Source: an uncultured Flavobacteriales bacterium (GTDB lineage Bacteria; Bacteroidota; Bacteroidia; Flavobacteriales_G; Salibacteraceae). From it: a stretch of DNA of 41,381 nucleotides. The notes under the pieces were generated by a model, which did not search any database, was not told where the DNA came from, and saw only the letters and a program-made list of their open reading frames with translations. Numbering within the stretch: position 1 is the stretch's first letter; every line of letters starts with the position of its first letter. A program made the position numbers and the translations under genes. The stretch spans positions 1-41,381 of the forward strand of contig CALCCE010000073.1 in NCBI GenBank assembly GCA_937899835.1. Reading direction: 5' to 3'. Positions 1 through 9,289 of the stretch are shown here, in pieces.

Positions 1-82
1 CCCCCCCCCCTCATTTTTTTTTTAATGATACGGCGACCACCTATATCTACACTCTTTCCCCTACACGACGCTCTTCCGATCT
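1..82. other. Non-genomic adapter and homopolymer sequence
   Basis: Positions 1-10 are a C run and 14-23 a T run. Positions 24-82 match the Illumina P5 plus TruSeq Read 1 adapter almost base for base, from AATGATACGGCGACC to the terminal CGCTCTTCCGATCT. I see two substitutions (CCGAGATC reads CCTATATC at about 41-48) and one extra C in the CTTTCCC run. Coding sequence of gcvP resumes exactly at 83, immediately after the final CGATCT, which is where an insert begins in such a library. This is a library artefact, not biology. Confidence 0.97.
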
Positions 83-799
83 GTCAAACATCTGGCTCCC
101 TTTTTGCCCACCAACCCGACCATACCCACGGGTGGTGAAAAAGCCATCCCTGCTATCTCAGGAGCTCCCTGGGGCAGTGCTCTGATTCTTCTGATTAGTT
201 ATGGCTACATCAAAATGTTGGGCAGCCACGGAGTGACTGAAAGTACGCGTATAGCCATCCTCAATGCCAACTACATGAAAGCGCGCCTGGAAAATGATTA
301 TCCCGTGTTGTATGTTGGCGAAGGCGGTCGAATTGCGCATGAAATGATCATCGATTGCCGTGGTTTCAAACAAACCGCCGGTATTGAAGTAGAAGACATT
401 GCCAAGCGCTTGATGGACTATGGTTTCCACGCTCCTACGGTTTCTTTCCCGGTAGCGGGTACGATGATGATCGAACCTACCGAGAGTGAAGCTCTGCAAG
501 AATTGGATCGTTTTTGTGAAGCTCTGTTGAGTATCCGTCAGGAGATTCGCGAAATAGAAAAGGAAGAATTCTCACAGGATAACAATGTATTGAAGCATGC
601 TCCGCATACTTCTGAAGTAGTGATTTCCAGCGAATGGGATCGTCCCTATTCTCGTGAGAAAGCGGTGTTCCCACTCAATTGGACCCGCCAATCGAAGTTT
701 TGGCCGAGTGTGTCGCGCATCGACAATGCCTTTGGTGATCGCAACCTGGTTTGTACTTGCCCTCCGATGGAGAGCTATGAAGAGCCTGTGCTTGCCTAA
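83..799 (+). CDS. gcvP: Glycine dehydrogenase (P protein), C-terminal part
   Basis: Partial gene with its 5' end missing at the adapter junction; the frame is open from base 83 ([12 protein letters not shown]...) to the stop at 797-799, about 238 residues. The P protein of the glycine cleavage system decarboxylates glycine using pyridoxal phosphate and passes the aminomethyl group to the lipoyl H protein. Recognisable family segments are [59 protein letters not shown] and the tail [18 protein letters not shown]. Full proteins are about 950 residues, so only the last quarter is here; the PLP-binding lysine normally lies shortly before the first visible residue and is therefore absent. The TTG at 104 is not the true start. 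Confidence 0.95.
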   Translation, partial: VKHLAPFLPTNPTIPTGGEKAIPAISGAPWGSALILLISYGYIKMLGSHGVTESTRIAILNANYMKARLENDYPVLYVGEGGRIAHEMIIDCRGFKQTAGIEVEDIAKRLMDYGFHAPTVSFPVAGTMMIEPTESEALQELDRFCEALLSIRQEIREIEKEEFSQDNNVLKHAPHTSEVVISSEWDRPYSREKAVFPLNWTRQSKFWPSVSRIDNAFGDRNLVCTCPPMESYEEPVLA

Positions 800-847
800 A
801 GTAGCGGCCAAAGAAAAACTCGTTTTTTCATAATATTGTCCGGTTTT

Positions 848-880
848 TCGGGTTAATGGGATTTTCCCATTACCCGATTT
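848..880 (+). terminator. Hairpin after gcvP, possible terminator
   Basis: TCGGGT plus AATGGGA (848-861, one bulged T at 854) pairs with TCCCATT plus ACCCGA (865-877) around a TTT loop, giving 13 base pairs, followed by only three T residues. It lies 49 bp after gcvP and 18 bp before the next start codon. It may terminate gcvP or be a leader structure of the adhesin gene. The upstream in-frame ATG at 856 lies within this hairpin, which argues against using it as a start. Confidence 0.5.
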
Positions 881-894
881 CAACCGGAATGCCT

Positions 895-3800
895 ATGCGC
901 TACCTGTACGCCCTGTTTGTCCTTTTTTGTTGTACCAATGGATTTTCCCAACAGCAAAACAATGCATCTAATCCCACAGCAGGAGATACCTGGCAATGGG
1001 TGCATCCGATAACTGCCACTTATTCTGCTAAGGCTGCCTCACGGTCGCTTTTTTTCTCTGAAAATTTTCAGGCGGTTACTACACCTGCGTTGCCCAATGG
1101 CTGGACCACCTCTGGTTTAGGTCCCACAGATTTTTATACGGGTACTGCAGGTACCAATGTTGGACAAGCCAACGAAGGTGGTTTTTGGCCGGTTCCCGGC
1201 CATACCATTTTTGCCATGACCAACGATGATGTTTGCTCCTGCAACAAAACAGTGGACTACCTCAATTTGCCTCCGCTCGACTTCTCGGGAGAAACCAACA
1301 TGGGGATTTCTTTTGAAGCATATTTCGATGGCAATGCCGGCAGCACGGCTATCGTGGAGGTAAGTACCAATGGAGGTGCCAACTGGACGCTCCTTTTTCC
1401 AATTCCCGCCAGAGCAGGGATATGGCAGCGCTTTCGCCATATTCCTTTGACCGGAACCGACAACGAAAGCAATGTTCTACTTCGATTTCACTACAACGAC
1501 CAGTTGAATGCAACCACCGGGTTGGCCATCGACGATGTTGAAATTGATCCCATTCCAGACCACAACCTACGCATTGAAGAGGTTTTCTACAATCAAACCA
1601 ACGATCCGGGGCAAACCACCTATTACACCCAGGTACCGGTTCGACAGGCCAAGGCCGAAGAGCTGAACTTTGCGGCCGATATTTCGAATCGTGGTGTGGT
1701 CAATCAGCAAAATGTAAGTTTGGGAGTTACCGTTTCCGGGCCAGGTACATACGCCGATCAAATTATTGTTGGAGGTTTGGCACCCGGAAATTCACTTCCC
1801 ATCAACCTCAACTTTCCCGGTTTCACGCCTGCAGGAATTGGAACTTACGATGTTACCTTTCAAGCCTTGTCCAATGAAACCGACCAAGAGGCGGAAGACA
1901 ATCAGGTTGAGGCCACTTTTGATGTGACGCCTACTTCGTATGCCCGAGACAACGGTACTTACAATGGAAATGGCTTCTGGTATGGCCCCGGCAACTATCG
2001 AGTGGGCAACCGCTTTGAAATTCACACCCTCGATACCCTCACTGGCATCGCAGTCTTCTTTCAGGAAAATACAACGCCTGGGTCTACGGTTCACGTACGC
2101 TTGTATGATGGCGGTTTAACCAATCCCATAGCCTCTGTTTTGAGTGCGACCCTTTCTACTTCAGACATCGGATCGTGGGTAAACTTTCCATTGAGCCCCA
2201 CACAATTGGCACCCGGAGATTATGTCGCGGTAGTAGAAGTGCTTTCCGGGCAGGTTTTTATGGCTGCAGACCCTTCAGCCCCACTTGCTCCTCCACAAAC
2301 TACTATGCGTTTTGTAGGAGGAAACTGGAGTTCACACGATGGTCCTATCCCTTTTATCCGTTTGGAAATGCAACCCTTCAACGACCCTTGTCCGGTGGTT
2401 TTTGCTCCCAACATTACTCCAGTGAGTTGCTTTGGCGCCAACGACGGGTCCATTAAAATAACACCCAATTCAGGAAGTAGTCCGTTTGTCTACCAATGGT
2501 CCAACGGTGGTTCAGGAGACTCAATTGGAAGCCTCACACCTGGCATTTATCAACTCACAGTGAGTTACGACAGCGGTGCCTGTAGCCAACAAAGCAGTTT
2601 TTCTGTTTTCGGCCCAGATAGCTTACAAGTACAATTTGCCACGGGCATGGAAACTTGTGGAGATGAAGGAGGTTCCGCCAATGCCTTGGTTAGTGGAGGC
2701 ACTCCCCCACTGGCTTACCAATGGACTACTGGCGATTCTGTTGTACTGTTGCAAGGAATTTCAATTGGAACTTATACAGTTACGGTTACTGATGTCAATG
2801 GATGTAATGTACAAGGCACTACCTCCGTTTCCGGGACTCCTGGGGTGGTCATCAATAGTTCTGATGTACCTCCCGGATGCGGTCAATCCAATGGTGACCT
2901 GATTGTAACGCCTACTAGTGGTCCTGCTCCCTACAGCTTTGCATGGAGCCACGATGTGAGTTTAACCGATTCTGCAGCGACCAGCCTTTCTGCGGGAAGC
3001 TACACGGTAACCGTTTCTGATGGCAACGGATGTACCGCACCCTTTACCTTGTTTCTCAACAATCAGGGTAGTGCCGCTTTGAGTACTTCCCAAGTGACCA
3101 ATGTTGATTGCTTTGGTGCCAATACGGGAGGTATTGATCTCAACGTTAGTGGCGGCAGCACCCCTTACACGTATTTATGGAGTGATCCTAATGCTACCAC
3201 TACACAGAATTTAAGCAATGCCACAGCGGGAATTTACCGGGTAACCGTAACCGATGCCAACGGCTGTCAGAGTTTTCACCTCGACACCATTCTGGAACCA
3301 GAAATGCTTTCTGCCAGCTTCACTGCGGAACGAGCTTTGTGTTTTGGAGACAATTCCGGCTTGGCAGTAGCTACTGCAAGTGGAGGAACCCCAGGTTACA
3401 GTTATTCCTGGAGCAATGGTTCCAGTAGCGACAGCCTGTTGAATGTTTCAGGAGGCAATTACACGGTCACGGTTACGGATAACCAAGGATGTGAAGTGCA
3501 ACTTCCGGTGCTCATTCCTCAACCCGACTCCATTCAAGTGGCGGCATCGGTAACCGGAGAAGATACACTTACAGGGGGCAATGGTTCCATTGATATTACC
3601 GTATCGGGAGGTTCTCAGCCCTACAGTTATTTTTGGTCCAACAATTCTTTTGGTGAGGACTTATTTAACTTAAGCGGAGGAGGCTATTGGGTCATTATCA
3701 CCGATGCAGAAGGATGCATGACCGATACGGTCAACTTCTTTGTACCCTATCCAACTTCTATCTTGGAGAATCAAATACCATCCATCGCTCAACGGGTGTT

Positions 3801-4032
3801 TCCCAACCCAAGTGGTAATTTCATAAATATCGAGTGGGCCGATGCAACCATTTTTCCGGTTCAAGTATCCATGATTACAATTACCGGTAAAGTTGTTGTC
3901 GAAAATACCATCATCGACTCTTCGGATGGCAAATTCACCAGGTTTGATTTGGTTGGCCCCCAACCTGGCGTTTACCTCCTTCGTTTTCATAACGAGCAAG
4001 GTCTCAGCATCCACCGGATTATCGTACAGTAA
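895..4032 (+). CDS. Large secreted adhesin-like protein with SprB repeats and T9SS sorting domain
   Basis: 1,045 residues from the ATG at 895, chosen because it gives a clean signal peptide (MRYLYALFVLFCCTNGFSQ); the upstream in-frame ATG (856) would place the signal internally. Order: signal 1-19; a jelly-roll/MAM-like domain at about 55-215 ending in the typical AIDDVEI motif; two beta-rich segments at about 220-490; six SprB-type repeats at about 500-945, each with a C-x-G-x-(N/S)-G start, a YxWS core and a final TVTVTDxxGC; a type A sorting domain at about 965-1045 with VFPNPSGNF and the ending HRIIVQ. Family knowledge: such proteins cross the outer membrane by the type IX system, lose the C-terminal domain and are anchored or released. 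The ligand is unknown. The next gene is a paralogue with the same order. Confidence 0.9.
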   Translation: MRYLYALFVLFCCTNGFSQQQNNASNPTAGDTWQWVHPITATYSAKAASRSLFFSENFQAVTTPALPNGWTTSGLGPTDFYTGTAGTNVGQANEGGFWPVPGHTIFAMTNDDVCSCNKTVDYLNLPPLDFSGETNMGISFEAYFDGNAGSTAIVEVSTNGGANWTLLFPIPARAGIWQRFRHIPLTGTDNESNVLLRFHYNDQLNATTGLAIDDVEIDPIPDHNLRIEEVFYNQTNDPGQTTYYTQVPVRQAKAEELNFAADISNRGVVNQQNVSLGVTVSGPGTYADQIIVGGLAPGNSLPINLNFPGFTPAGIGTYDVTFQALSNETDQEAEDNQVEATFDVTPTSYARDNGTYNGNGFWYGPGNYRVGNRFEIHTLDTLTGIAVFFQENTTPGSTVHVRLYDGGLTNPIASVLSATLSTSDIGSWVNFPLSPTQLAPGDYVAVVEVLSGQVFMAADPSAPLAPPQTTMRFVGGNWSSHDGPIPFIRLEMQPFNDPCPVVFAPNITPVSCFGANDGSIKITPNSGSSPFVYQWSNGGSGDSIGSLTPGIYQLTVSYDSGACSQQSSFSVFGPDSLQVQFATGMETCGDEGGSANALVSGGTPPLAYQWTTGDSVVLLQGISIGTYTVTVTDVNGCNVQGTTSVSGTPGVVINSSDVPPGCGQSNGDLIVTPTSGPAPYSFAWSHDVSLTDSAATSLSAGSYTVTVSDGNGCTAPFTLFLNNQGSAALSTSQVTNVDCFGANTGGIDLNVSGGSTPYTYLWSDPNATTTQNLSNATAGIYRVTVTDANGCQSFHLDTILEPEMLSASFTAERALCFGDNSGLAVATASGGTPGYSYSWSNGSSSDSLLNVSGGNYTVTVTDNQGCEVQLPVLIPQPDSIQVAASVTGEDTLTGGNGSIDITVSGGSQPYSYFWSNNSFGEDLFNLSGGGYWVIITDAEGCMTDTVNFFVPYPTSILENQIPSIAQRVFPNPSGNFINIEWADATIFPVQVSMITITGKVVVENTIIDSSDGKFTRFDLVGPQPGVYLLRFHNEQGLSIHRIIVQ

Positions 4033-4114
4033 GCAGTTCGCTTATTGTTTCTTCCCTCTGTCTATTTATACAATTGATGCGCAGTCATCAATAAACGCTA
4101 CGTAGAAAAAAGAT

Positions 4115-4122
4115 TAAATTTG
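4115..4122 (+). promoter_or_regulatory. Putative -7 box for second adhesin gene
   Basis: TAAATTTG matches the Bacteroidota -7 consensus TAnnTTTG and lies 38 bp before the ATG at 4161. No clear -33 TTG is seen at the usual distance. It suggests the second adhesin has its own promoter. Confidence 0.4.
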
Positions 4123-4160
4123 TTAATACGAGGTTGTTCTCATTCACTAAAAATCCGACT

Positions 4161-7100
4161 ATGAAGAAAACAATTACCCTATTGGCTGTGCTGGCAGTGG
4201 GAAATTTGGCCCTTGGCCAAAATACCTCCACCAACTTTCCACACATCCCGGCCCAGTCCCTACACATGCCTCCCACAACCGCTACCCCCGATCAGCTGGG
4301 AGATTATAATCACGATGCTAACCGAAGCGCAGGCGCCATTATTTGGTCTGAAGACTTTGCTGGCGGTTTTCCCAACACCTGGACAGAGGTAGATATCACC
4401 GGTCAGGGTGGTTGGGCATGGACCACACAATCCCCACAAGGGCAATTTTCTACCAACATTGGGATTATCAACTCCCAATCAGCCCTTAATGGTTTTATGA
4501 TTCTTGATGCCGATGCACACAACACGCCCGGTAACGCCAACACTTTTACCGTAGTAGAATCGTACATTACCTCCCCGACCATCGACCTGAGTACTCATCC
4601 CGATGTCGTGCTTCAGTTCAATCATTATTTCCGTCCTTTCGCCGACACCGAAATGCTGGTAGAGGTAAGTGGCGATGACGGTATTACCTGGACCCAGTTT
4701 GACGTGCGTAACGGGCAAGCTACCAATCAGGCTTCTACCAACTCCATTTTGGAGACCATCTACATTAGCCAAATTGCTGGCGGCTCTTCGACCGCCAAGA
4801 TTCGCTTTCATTGGCTCGGTGGTACGCATTACTTCTGGATGATAGACGATGTGCGCATTTGTCCTGCTCCCAACAACGACCTTCGCTTAGAGCAAGTGTT
4901 TTACAACACCCTGCTCGATTCTACCCGGGACCGTCATTACACCCAAATCCCACAAAACCAAACTACGGGAGATACCAACCGGTTTGCGGCTTCTTTCATT
5001 AACCTGGGTGCTACCCCACAGCCGAACTCAAAATTGACGATGAACGTCACCGGGCCCTCAACGTTCTTCAACGAATCGAGTGTTCCTACCAACGTCAACC
5101 AATATGTTTTTGCGGGTGCTGAAGTAACGGGCAGTGCGCCTTCCAACTACTTTATTCCCTGGAACCAAGGGAGCTACAATGCCAGCTTTTTAGTGACTTC
5201 TGATTCTGTAGACGCTACTATTGCTGATAACAACATTCAGGAGCCCTTTTCAGTGACCTCCAATACTTACGCCCGCGACCTGAACGACTATAACGGACAA
5301 GGGTTTTGGTATGGAGCCAGTACTGATTATGAGTTGGGTTTGTTTTACGAGTTTCACAATCCTGACACACTGGATGAAATACAATACTTATTTCAGGGTA
5401 ACACTCGGGTAGGTACCATCATCATTCCGCAAGTCTGGGATTTGAACAACCTCGGTGCTGGTGGTTTACTGAGTACCACCAACTTTATTACCCTTAATGC
5501 AGGTGATATTGGCAGTTGGTTTACTGTGGATGTGCCTGACACTCCATTGCCTGCCGGGGAATACATTTTCGGATATTCTACCATTAGTGTAGACACCTGT
5601 CTGATTGGAGCTTCTTCAGACAATGATTACAATGACAACACGCCTCCGCTTACTGTTTTCGTAAATGTGAACAGCGGTACTTGGGGCTATACCACTGGCT
5701 TCCAACCACACATTCGCATGCGGACCACTGGATCAGTGGACCCTTGTAATGCTCCCATCAACCAATCCGTGAGCAACATTACCTGCCTGGGTCAATCGGA
5801 TGGAAGTATCTCACTCAACATTCCTGGTGCAACCAACTTCACCTGGAGCAATGGACAAAGCGGAGCCAGTATCAGCAACCTTGTGGCTGGAACTTACAAT
5901 GTAACCGCCACTGGTGGCGGATGTACCTGGAACGGGGCATTCACCATCTCACAACCGAACTCTTTACTGAACTCTTCAGTTTCGGGTAACCCTGAAACCT
6001 GTGGCAGTGGAAACGGAACCGCGGTTTCTTCCCCAACTGGTGGTGTTACACCATATCAGTACGCCTGGAGCAACGGACAAACCGGAGGCACTGCGGTTAA
6101 CCTCAACGCAGGAAACTATACTGTGACCGTTACGGACTTGAACGGGTGTACTTCTACCAACAATGTGACCATTGCTGGCACACCCGGAGTGGTGGCTTCT
6201 ACTACGCAGTCTTTCGTTACCTGTGGTAGCAGTGACGGAACCATCAACTTGAATGTTACTTCGGGTACGGCTCCTTATAACTACACATGGTCAGGACCTG
6301 TGGGCATTGGCAACACCGCTTCTCCCACCGGATTACCTGTAGGTTCATACACCGCTACCATTACCGATGCCAACGCTTGTACCGAAGAGTACATGATCAA
6401 CATGGTGAATCAAAATTCACCGGAAGCTACTGCGCTGTTTGCCTCTACTCCCACGTGTAATGGCGATAACAACGGTTTTATCACCTTGAGCCTAACCGGT
6501 GGAAACGGAGCCTACACCTTTAACTGGAGCGGACCGGGCGGTTTTACCGCTTCTTCGCAAAACCTCACTGGTTTGAGTTCAGGTAACTATCAACTGACCG
6601 TATCGGATACCCAGGGTTGCCTTGGTTTCCTGGATACTACTTTGGTAGATCCTCCGGTACTTATCGGTACAGCTGATTCTACCGATGCGAATTGCAACGG
6701 TGTTTCTGACGGTTCCGTAACAGTGAACATTGTGGGAGGCGTTTCTCCTTATACTGTTTTGTGGAGTGGCCCTCTTGGAGGAATCGGCACTCAACTCAAC
6801 AACCGTCCTGCGGGAGCCTACACGGCCAACATTACCGATGCTAACGGTTGTATGATTTCCAGCCAAACCGTAGTGAATGAGCCTTCCGCCATTCAAATCA
6901 CCAACTCCATTGTGGTGGACAACCAGCCTGCTGGCTCCATCAACATTGATGTGTCGGGTGGGAACCCTCCCTATGGCTTTTTCTGGACTGGCCCTAATGG
7001 TTATACCAGTGGTCAGGAAGATATCTCCGGCCTGGTGGTGAATGGCACCTACACGGTAACCGTTACCGATGGTTCCGGTTGTACTTTCACCGCTGATTAT

Positions 7101-7388
7101 GTGGTTATTGGTGTAAGTGTAGATGAATTGGCGGCTCAGCTCATTCAGTTTAGTGTGTATCCAAATCCAGCTAAAGACGAACTGTTCCTGAACTTCGAAA
7201 ATCTGGAGACTGGAAGTTACACCATCGAATTGATCAACCTGTTGGGTGAAGTAACCCATAGCCAGACCTTGGGTTTACAAGGTGCGCATTTGGAAACCCT
7301 CAACCTCAGCGGGTATGCTAAGGGAGTATACTTCCTAAATGTTACCAGCCGTGAGGGTACTAGTACCCGAAGGGTGATTGTGCAATAA
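4161..7388 (+). CDS. Large secreted adhesin-like protein with SprB repeats and T9SS sorting domain (paralogue)
   Basis: 1,075 residues from ATG 4161, chosen because it begins the signal peptide MKKTITLLAVLAVGNLALGQ. Layout repeats that of the gene before it: MAM-like domain at about 60-240 with the WMIDDVRIC motif, beta-rich segments at about 240-530 including a shared YARDxxxYNGxGFWYG block, six SprB-type repeats at about 535-975 (ITCLGQSDGS, PETCGSGNGT, FVTCGSSDGT, PTCNGDNNGF, ANCNGVSDGS and a last degenerate copy), and a type A sorting domain with VYPNPAKDEL ending TRRVIVQ. The two proteins share the same architecture and many short blocks, so tandem duplication is the simple explanation. 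Probable role: surface adhesion or gliding substrate; not proven by sequence. Confidence 0.9.
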   Translation: MKKTITLLAVLAVGNLALGQNTSTNFPHIPAQSLHMPPTTATPDQLGDYNHDANRSAGAIIWSEDFAGGFPNTWTEVDITGQGGWAWTTQSPQGQFSTNIGIINSQSALNGFMILDADAHNTPGNANTFTVVESYITSPTIDLSTHPDVVLQFNHYFRPFADTEMLVEVSGDDGITWTQFDVRNGQATNQASTNSILETIYISQIAGGSSTAKIRFHWLGGTHYFWMIDDVRICPAPNNDLRLEQVFYNTLLDSTRDRHYTQIPQNQTTGDTNRFAASFINLGATPQPNSKLTMNVTGPSTFFNESSVPTNVNQYVFAGAEVTGSAPSNYFIPWNQGSYNASFLVTSDSVDATIADNNIQEPFSVTSNTYARDLNDYNGQGFWYGASTDYELGLFYEFHNPDTLDEIQYLFQGNTRVGTIIIPQVWDLNNLGAGGLLSTTNFITLNAGDIGSWFTVDVPDTPLPAGEYIFGYSTISVDTCLIGASSDNDYNDNTPPLTVFVNVNSGTWGYTTGFQPHIRMRTTGSVDPCNAPINQSVSNITCLGQSDGSISLNIPGATNFTWSNGQSGASISNLVAGTYNVTATGGGCTWNGAFTISQPNSLLNSSVSGNPETCGSGNGTAVSSPTGGVTPYQYAWSNGQTGGTAVNLNAGNYTVTVTDLNGCTSTNNVTIAGTPGVVASTTQSFVTCGSSDGTINLNVTSGTAPYNYTWSGPVGIGNTASPTGLPVGSYTATITDANACTEEYMINMVNQNSPEATALFASTPTCNGDNNGFITLSLTGGNGAYTFNWSGPGGFTASSQNLTGLSSGNYQLTVSDTQGCLGFLDTTLVDPPVLIGTADSTDANCNGVSDGSVTVNIVGGVSPYTVLWSGPLGGIGTQLNNRPAGAYTANITDANGCMISSQTVVNEPSAIQITNSIVVDNQPAGSINIDVSGGNPPYGFFWTGPNGYTSGQEDISGLVVNGTYTVTVTDGSGCTFTADYVVIGVSVDELAAQLIQFSVYPNPAKDELFLNFENLETGSYTIELINLLGEVTHSQTLGLQGAHLETLNLSGYAKGVYFLNVTSREGTSTRRVIVQ

Positions 7389-7413
7389 GGATTTTTAGAA
7401 ATTGATAATGAAG

Positions 7414-7444
7414 AGGGTCATTTCGAAAGAAATGGCCCTTTTTT
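7414..7444 (+). terminator. Intrinsic terminator after adhesin pair
   Basis: AGGGTCATTTC (7414-7424) pairs with GAAATGGCCCT (7429-7439) around a GAAA tetraloop, with one G-U pair, followed by a run of T to 7444. It ends the plus-strand adhesin transcript. The T run touches the last codons of the convergent minus-strand ATPase gene. Confidence 0.85.
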
Positions 7445-8198
7445 ATTGGCCTTTTTTCCGAATCATCTTCATGAATTCGGAAGCATATACAAAGTCGATC
7501 AATTCTTTATTGTCGGTTTGTAAAATATCCTGGCGGCTGCCTTGCCACCAATTTTGGCCCTGCCACAAGAAAAAGACCTTGTCGCCAATCTCCAACACCG
7601 AATTCATGTCGTGGGTGATGACAACGGTAGTGATGCCAAATTCTTCGGTTATTTCTTTGATGAGGTTGTCAATCAGAATGGAAGTTAAGGGATCGAGGCC
7701 GGAGTTGGGTTCATCGCAAAACAAATAGCTGGGCTTGAGGGCAATGGCCCGCGCAATACCCACCCGTTTTTTCATTCCTCCACTTAACTCTGAAGGAAAG
7801 AGCTTGTTGGCATTTTGAAGGCCTACTCGTTCCAGACAAAAATTAGCCCTTTCCAAACGCTCTTCTTTGCTCTGGTCGGTAAACATGGTCAGCGGAAACA
7901 TGACGTTTTCTTCTACCGTCATAGAATCAAACAAAGCACTGGCCTGAAAAAGAAAACCAATTTCTTTCCGGATTTGGGTCCGATCGCGGTCTTTCATTTG
8001 GGTGAACGACCGATCGTTGTAAAGTATTTCACCCTGGCTGGCCTCGTGCAGCCCCACCATGCATTTCACCAAGGTGGTTTTCCCCGATCCGCTGGCCCCA
8101 ATGATGAGGTTGGCCTTGCCTTTTTCAAGGACCATGGAAATGTCGTGCAACACTTCTTTGTCTCCAAAAGACTTGTGAATGTTGCGCACCTCAATCAT
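7443..8198 (-). CDS. mlaF: MlaF-type phospholipid ABC transporter ATPase
   Basis: 251 residues. ABC ATPase with Walker A GASGSGKTT (34-42), signature LSGGMKKR (138-145), Walker B YLFCDEP (158-164) and a switch histidine in VVITHD. The LSGGMKKRVGIARA version of the signature and the NSGLDP after Walker B are typical of the MlaF/Ttg2A subgroup, which powers phospholipid movement between outer and inner membrane. The MlaE-type permease lies immediately upstream in the same direction with a 4-bp overlap (8195-8198), so the pair is co-translated. The substrate-binding MlaD-type protein normally found with them is not in this window. Confidence 0.9.
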   Translation of the reverse strand: MIEVRNIHKSFGDKEVLHDISMVLEKGKANLIIGASGSGKTTLVKCMVGLHEASQGEILYNDRSFTQMKDRDRTQIRKEIGFLFQASALFDSMTVEENVMFPLTMFTDQSKEERLERANFCLERVGLQNANKLFPSELSGGMKKRVGIARAIALKPSYLFCDEPNSGLDPLTSILIDNLIKEITEEFGITTVVITHDMNSVLEIGDKVFFLWQGQNWWQGSRQDILQTDNKELIDFVYASEFMKMIRKKGQ

Positions 8199-8935
8199 AT
8201 CAACAAGAGTTGGGTAATGATGTAGTTGAAAATGAGGATCGTAATGCTGCTGTATACCACCGCTCGGGTACTGGAACGCCCCACTTCCAAAGCCCCACCG
8301 GAGGTGTGGTAGCCATGATAGGCCGAAACGGAAGTGATCAGAAAAGCGAAAATCACCGTTTTTATCAGGGCGTAGGCCACGTCAAACGATCGAAAGTCGA
8401 GCTGGATGCCGTAGATATAATCTCCAATGGGCACTAAGCCGGTAAGCGCACAAATGGCGTAACCAGCTCCTACTCCTAAAAACATGCTGATGATGATCAA
8501 AAAGGGATTGATGATGACTCCAGCGGTAATCTTAGGCAAGATGAGGTAACCCGCCGGGTTGATGCCCATAATTTTCAAAGCATCTATTTGCTCGGTCACC
8601 CGCATGGTGCCGATTTCGGAAGCGATGTTCGAACCCACTTTTCCTGCAAGAATAAGCGCAATGATGGTAGGCGAAAATTCGAGAATGACCGATTGGCGCG
8701 TGGTGAAACCAACCGTGTATTTGGGAATCCAAACGCTATCGATGTTGGAGGCGGTTTGAATGGTGATGACCATTCCCATGAAAATGGAGATAATGGCAAT
8801 AATGCCCAGGGAATCGATTCCAAGAGACTCTATCTCAAGCAATAGCTGCCGGCGAAAGACCACCACCTTTTCCGGACGGGTGAAGACCTGCCGTAGCATG
8901 AGAAAATACCTCCCGATATGATAAAAGACCCGCAA
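8195..8935 (-). CDS. mlaE: MlaE-type phospholipid transporter permease
   Basis: 246 residues, integral inner-membrane permease. The conserved family segments are ESLGIDSLGIIAIISIFMG, ILEFSPTIIALILAGKVG, ASEIGTMRVTEQIDALKIMG and PAGYLILPKI. Five or so hydrophobic segments follow. The start used is TTG at 8935; the first ATG (8899, MLRQVF) would cut conserved N-terminal residues (IGRYFLMLRQVFTRPEK), and a stop codon occurs upstream at 8966-8968, so a non-ATG start is likely. It forms an operon with the ATPase gene downstream. Assignment to Mla-type lipid transport is by family; direction of transport is not readable. Confidence 0.9.
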   Translation of the reverse strand: MRVFYHIGRYFLMLRQVFTRPEKVVVFRRQLLLEIESLGIDSLGIIAIISIFMGMVITIQTASNIDSVWIPKYTVGFTTRQSVILEFSPTIIALILAGKVGSNIASEIGTMRVTEQIDALKIMGINPAGYLILPKITAGVIINPFLIIISMFLGVGAGYAICALTGLVPIGDYIYGIQLDFRSFDVAYALIKTVIFAFLITSVSAYHGYHTSGGALEVGRSSTRAVVYSSITILIFNYIITQLLLI

Positions 8936-9027
8936 AACGGCTTGAATGCGGGTAAAATTAGCGATTATTTGCTTGCATCACATCGCGACTTGCCCTTAGC
9001 CCTTTCAGGAATTTCTAACTTTGGGGT

Positions 9028-9207
9028 ATGAACATTAGCCGGACTAATTTCCTGAGTGGACTTCGTTTGTTCTCCGTTGTCTTGATTTCAATGTGCTTGT
9101 TGAGCGGTTGCTTTATTTTCAGAAAAAAGAACCGTTGCGACACTTGCCCCTCTTGGAGTAACTCTCCGGCACCCGAAGAACCTGCACCGGAGAATAAAGA
9201 CTCCTAA
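9028..9207 (+). CDS. Small Cys-rich lipoprotein
   Basis: A 59-residue open frame from ATG 9028 to TAA 9207. It has a hydrophobic signal segment and a lipobox LLSG-C at residues 24-28, then basic residues, a CDTCPSW motif at 37-43 and a Pro/Glu-rich tail. Small lipoproteins of this pattern (signal, lipobox Cys, short basic stretch, CxxCPxW) occur in Bacteroidota; I know of no assigned function. A TAACTTTG box at 9016-9023 ends 4 bp before the ATG. The gene sits alone between divergent mlaE and feoA. Coding is supported by the complete lipoprotein signal rather than by length. Confidence 0.65.
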   Translation: MNISRTNFLSGLRLFSVVLISMCLLSGCFIFRKKNRCDTCPSWSNSPAPEEPAPENKDS

Positions 9208-9289
9208 GCTTACTCCGCCCTCGTGCCGAACCACGGCATGCCTCCCCGAAAACAATTTGGTACTTTAGTGGGTCTTAGACCAAAAAAGA

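Noticed and set aside
6579-7259. 226-residue minus-strand open frame
   Set aside because: Antisense to the repeat region of the second adhesin; no motif and repeated composition.
9256-9284. Fur/DtxR operator upstream of feoA
   Set aside because: TTTGGT-N17-ACCAAA is symmetrical but does not match a known iron-regulator consensus; not listed as a site.
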